A stretch of 64,000 nucleotides of DNA from assembly GCF_030908405.1 (NCBI RefSeq), contig NZ_CP133089.1:2170001-2234000 (forward strand), read 5' to 3'. Source of the DNA: Aminobacterium sp. MB27-C1. Lineage in GTDB: Bacteria; Synergistota; Synergistia; Synergistales; Aminobacteriaceae. The notes under the pieces were generated by a model that searched no databases, was not told where the DNA came from, and saw nothing but the letters and a program-made list of their open reading frames with translations. Positions 61,138 through 64,000 of this stretch are shown here, one piece after another; the stretch's first letter is position 1; each line of letters opens with the position of its first letter. The translations under genes and the position numbers were made by a program.

Positions 61138-61934
61138 CAACGTATATTTATGACGGCTCATTTAATGGCATGCTTTGCCTTATATTCGAAGCTGCATTAC
61201 GGCAAAAAAGACCTCAAAATATTATTGCTCGGTCAAAAGAGGGACAACAAAAAAACCTTTTTGAAGGAGTTGAAGTTGAGACACGATCAAAAATTGCTCA
61301 AGCGGTCTATCACGTTCTAGAAGAACACACAAACGGGGAGACATTAATCACCGTTTTTTACGCACTTCATGCTCACCTTTCCCATATCGATTTAAGCGTC
61401 TTCAATTATCTAGAGCTTGCGTGGCAAAAAAGGAAAAACATTAACGGTCTTCTCTCTGACGAACGCGTTCTTTATATACTTGACGCACGTCGAAAAGTTT
61501 CACGTGAACGCCACATGTTCTGTGGGGTTCTTCGCTTTCGTGATGTAGGCGGTATTTACTACGCAACGATAGAACCAGAACACTATATCCTTCCCCTGCT
61601 TGGAGGGCACTTCGAAAAGCGCTTCCCTCACCAGAATTGGATTATTCATGATGTAAAACGAAGCAAAGCTCTCATATATGACCAAAGGGAATGGTATGAA
61701 ACTGAATTTTCACCACGATCCATTCCTCAAAATACAAGTGACGAACAAACATACCAAGAGCTATGGAAAACCTTTTTCCATAGCGTCACTATTACCTCGC
61801 GGACTAATCGTGGCCTTCAAAAAAGAAATATGCCATTGAAATATTGGAAATATCTGACTGAAATGGAAGAAAAAATCCCGGAAACTTCACAAGAAGTCCC
61901 CGGGCAAGAAAATCTACCTAATGATGAGTTTTAG
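61134..61934 (+). CDS. DUF4130/TIGR03915-type DNA-metabolism protein
   Basis: 266 residues. Opening YIYDGSFNGMLCLIFEA is the family mark, with a central RERHMFCGVLRFRDVGG and FEKRFPHQNWIIHD, related to uracil-DNA-glycosylase-fold companions. It overlaps the radical-SAM gene by four bases. Its last 17 bases overlap the convergent Na/Pi gene, and its 3' coding region contains the terminator of that gene. Confidence 0.83.
   Translation: MTTYIYDGSFNGMLCLIFEAALRQKRPQNIIARSKEGQQKNLFEGVEVETRSKIAQAVYHVLEEHTNGETLITVFYALHAHLSHIDLSVFNYLELAWQKRKNINGLLSDERVLYILDARRKVSRERHMFCGVLRFRDVGGIYYATIEPEHYILPLLGGHFEKRFPHQNWIIHDVKRSKALIYDQREWYETEFSPRSIPQNTSDEQTYQELWKTFFHSVTITSRTNRGLQKRNMPLKYWKYLTEMEEKIPETSQEVPGQENLPNDEF
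61871..61904 (-). terminator. terminator of the Na/Pi gene inside a convergent coding region
   Basis: Minus strand: CCCGG-GG-ACTTC, loop TTGT, GAAGT-TT-CCGGG, then ATTTTTT. It starts 14 bases after the Na/Pi stop codon and lies wholly within the DUF4130 gene. Confidence 0.75.
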
Positions 61935-63531
61935 CAATATCCAACGCTATAAAAGACAAATTGTGAGCATGATCTCCTATTCGTTCGAGATTGCTCAGTA
62001 TATCAATAAAGATAACACCTGCAGAAGGATTGCATTCCCCCCTGTTTAGCCGTCGAATATGGCTCTTTCGAAGGGTTTTTTCCTTTCTGTCCACTTCGAC
62101 CTCTAAAACATCAATAACTTCGTGAGCTTTCTTTACATCTTCATCAGCAACCGATTCCAAACTCAATGTCACCGAAGTAAAGACGGTATTGAACATATCT
62201 TCGAATTCCGCCATAGCGACAGGAGAGAAATCGAGTCGATGTTCCTTCTTGTAATCATAGAGCTCTATCAAGTTCTGACAATGGTCTCCCACGCGTTCTA
62301 TGTCACTAATGCCATTTACATAAGCAGAAAGGACAACTGATAGCTCGCTTGACAGCCCTTCTTGCCATATTTCTGCGGAATATCTGGCTATGGCATGAGT
62401 TAGTTCATTCAATATTTTTTCAGACTCATTCACTTGCTCAATCATTTTGGGATCGTCGTTCATAAAAGCTCTTTTTACATCCTGCAGCATTGAGAGCGCG
62501 ATAGCTCCCATATGGGCAATTTCTTTTTTTATGGCGTCTATTGCTGCTGCTGGGGAGGCTGAAACAAGTTTGGGATCGAGAAACTGGGGACCGACACTGA
62601 GCGCGCTGCTTTTCCCTGGAACAAGTTTTTGAATGAGTTTTACAAAAGGAGAAGTAAACGGAAGGAACAAACATGTATTTGTCACATTAAAAAGAGTATG
62701 AGCATTGGCTAATTGCCTTGCAATATCTGGTGATGTTAGTGAAACTACTGTTTTAAAAAGAGGTAAGGCCATCATAAAAACGCTAACACCTATAAGGTTG
62801 AACATTACGTGAGCGGCAGCCGCTTGTTTCGCAGATCTGTTTGACCCCAAAGAAGCAATGACTGCAGTGATTGTCGTTCCTATATTATCGCCAAGAAGAA
62901 TCGGAATAGCAGCGTCTAATGATAAGAGACCTTGGCTCGCCATGGCTATTGTAAGGCCGATGGTAGCGGAACTTGCCTGAACAACCATAGTTACAATTGT
63001 TCCGACTAGAACTCCAAGAAGAGGATTATGACTAAACATCATGAAAAGGTCTTGTCTCCCCCTCAAGAAATCCATTGCCCCTTCCATTGTTTGCATGCCA
63101 AGGAACAAAAGACCAAAACCAACTAAACCATTGCCTATGTACTTCTGCTTTCTGGATTTGCCAAAAACAGCCAAAATCATTCCAATACCGATAACAGGAA
63201 GGGCGAAATTTTTAATCTTAAACGCTATAATCTGAGCGATAACCGTCGTTCCTATGTTGGCTCCCATAATAACGCCTACAGCTTGCTTCAGGGTCATGAG
63301 ACCCGCATGTACAAAGCTTACAGTCATTATGGTTGTTCCGCTACTGCTTTGAATAAGAACTGTTACCAATGTCCCAATAAGAACCCCACGAACAGGGGTG
63401 CTCGTGAGAGAACCTACTAACTGGCGCATTCTGTCTCCTGCCAGATCTTGCAAAGCATCGCTCATAAGCTTGATGCCAAACAAGAACAGACCAACGCCCC
63501 CTAAAACCTGAAATGCATTTGAGAGTGGCAC
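61918..63531 (-). CDS. Na/Pi cotransporter family protein with PhoU-like domain
   Basis: 537 residues from GTG 63531, nine bases after GGAGGG. Two inverted Na/Pi repeats with LIQSSSGTTIMTVSFV (about residue 45) and VVQASSATIGLTIAMAS (about 185), the SLC34-type binding motifs, then a C-terminal PhoU-like helical domain (about 335-530: VNESEKILNELTHAIARY, ISDIERVGDHCQNLIEL, LSNLERIGDHAHNLSF). Sodium-driven phosphate transport; the PhoU part may regulate it. Confidence 0.88.
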   Translation of the reverse strand: MPLSNAFQVLGGVGLFLFGIKLMSDALQDLAGDRMRQLVGSLTSTPVRGVLIGTLVTVLIQSSSGTTIMTVSFVHAGLMTLKQAVGVIMGANIGTTVIAQIIAFKIKNFALPVIGIGMILAVFGKSRKQKYIGNGLVGFGLLFLGMQTMEGAMDFLRGRQDLFMMFSHNPLLGVLVGTIVTMVVQASSATIGLTIAMASQGLLSLDAAIPILLGDNIGTTITAVIASLGSNRSAKQAAAAHVMFNLIGVSVFMMALPLFKTVVSLTSPDIARQLANAHTLFNVTNTCLFLPFTSPFVKLIQKLVPGKSSALSVGPQFLDPKLVSASPAAAIDAIKKEIAHMGAIALSMLQDVKRAFMNDDPKMIEQVNESEKILNELTHAIARYSAEIWQEGLSSELSVVLSAYVNGISDIERVGDHCQNLIELYDYKKEHRLDFSPVAMAEFEDMFNTVFTSVTLSLESVADEDVKKAHEVIDVLEVEVDRKEKTLRKSHIRRLNRGECNPSAGVIFIDILSNLERIGDHAHNLSFIALDIAKTHH

Positions 63532-63667
63532 CGCACAAATCCCTCCGAAAATAAAATTATAAAAACATCGCTTAGTGAACGTATAGTAAAAATCCACGCT
63601 AACTCTAACATACTCTACTCTAAGAATGCTAGTTTTTTCTGCTAAAAGCTACAAATCAAAAAAATTT

Positions 63668-64000
63668 CTACTTTAAAAATCTGCTGATAAAACTCTGCAA
63701 TTCTGTATGTATCAATTTATTTGTGCAAAGAATATGCTGGTTATCGAGATCTTGTATGGGTAATCCTTTCCAATTAGACGCTTTTCCGCCAGCTTCTTCC
63801 ATAAGCAAAAGTCCCGCATAAAAATCCCACGGTTTCAAATCCATTTCGAGATAGCCGTCCAAACGTCCACAAGCCACATAAGCCATGTCAAGGGAAGCAG
63901 CCCCTCGCCGCCGTACATCGTGGCACTTCTCGTAAATTTTTGTCACAATGGAAATTTCTTCTTTGCCCAATTTTTTATCGTAGGCAGTACCAAAGCCAAT
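63668..64000 (-). CDS. inositol-monophosphatase-family protein, 5' end outside window
   Basis: The C-terminal 110 residues are present, beginning IGFGTAYDKKLGKEE. The RRRGAASLDMAYVACGRLDGYLE and LKPWDFYAGLLLMEEAGG segments (second metal aspartate in PWD) are diagnostic. It hydrolyses inositol phosphate or related sugar phosphates. The remainder lies past 64000. Confidence 0.85.
   Translation of the reverse strand: MGFGTAYDKKLGKEEISIVTKIYEKCHDVRRRGAASLDMAYVACGRLDGYLEMDLKPWDFYAGLLLMEEAGGKASNWKGLPIQDLDNQHILCTNKLIHTELQSFISRFLK

Noticed and set aside
1-64000. CRISPR arrays, tRNA or rRNA genes, insertion sequences, prophage
   Set aside because: No repeat-spacer pattern, cloverleaf, rRNA segment, transposase or phage structural gene was recognised on reading both strands; a tRNAscan or ISfinder run was not possible.

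Overview
The window reads as chromosomal DNA of an anaerobic, amino-acid-fermenting bacterium. Supporting content: an iron-sulfur L-serine dehydratase, two polar-amino-acid ABC importers, a TRAP importer with two opine-type dehydrogenases, an M20 peptidase next to a YfcC-type carrier, two threonine-synthase-like enzymes, a selenoprotein-type MsrA, and no sugar-uptake genes. The moderately AT-rich composition, strong Shine-Dalgarno sites, frequent GTG/TTG starts and gene set would fit a member of the Synergistota (Aminobacterium-like). That placement is inference, not shown by a marker gene. No rRNA, tRNA, CRISPR array, insertion sequence or phage gene was recognised.

Layout. 1-4.9 kb: pantothenate locus (panE partial, panB, IclR regulator; panF with its small subunit; a UPF0316 protein). 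5-9.8 kb: one minus-strand operon of nucleoside deaminase, serine dehydratase beta and alpha, a 57-residue membrane protein, a prolyl-tRNA-synthetase-like protein whose aminoacylation core is degraded but whose editing domain looks intact, and a parvulin-type foldase. 10-19.8 kb: a 33-residue membrane protein with a polyferredoxin membrane protein, an MscS channel, an aminotransferase, tandem threonine-synthase-like genes, an amino-acid ABC system with a fused binding protein/permease, and a PhzF protein. 20-27.8 kb: nickel/cobalt ECF importer (nikKMLQO), then a metal-efflux set (ArsR, CPxC redox protein, PF03773 permease, P-type ATPase, BFD-like Fe-S protein). 27.9-37.5 kb: ferritin-like/VIT1 fusion, purine phosphoribosyltransferase and permease, FmdE protein facing a FecBCD-type importer, a glycolipid glycosyltransferase, a PaaI thioesterase, and MsrA with an in-frame UGA at its catalytic position. 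37.7-50.9 kb: YfcC carrier plus M20 amidohydrolase, a DMT exporter, the TRAP/opine-dehydrogenase operon, its divergent FadR-type regulator, and a second amino-acid ABC importer. 50.9-64 kb: MoeA-like and PanE-like pair, pstSCAB, a cation/proton antiporter, birA facing bioB (with a BirA-type operator), a radical-SAM/DUF4130 DNA-metabolism pair, a Na/Pi cotransporter with PhoU domain, and a partial inositol-monophosphatase gene.

The most unusual items are the selenocysteine-type MsrA with a SECIS-like hairpin, the ProRS-derived protein that may act only in trans-editing, a possible opine-use island around 41-51 kb, and a 12-bp inverted repeat that would hide the ribosome binding site of the FecB-like gene. 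Several regulatory sites are readable directly: IclR-type, BirA-type and ArsR-type dyads and near-consensus sigma-70 promoters.
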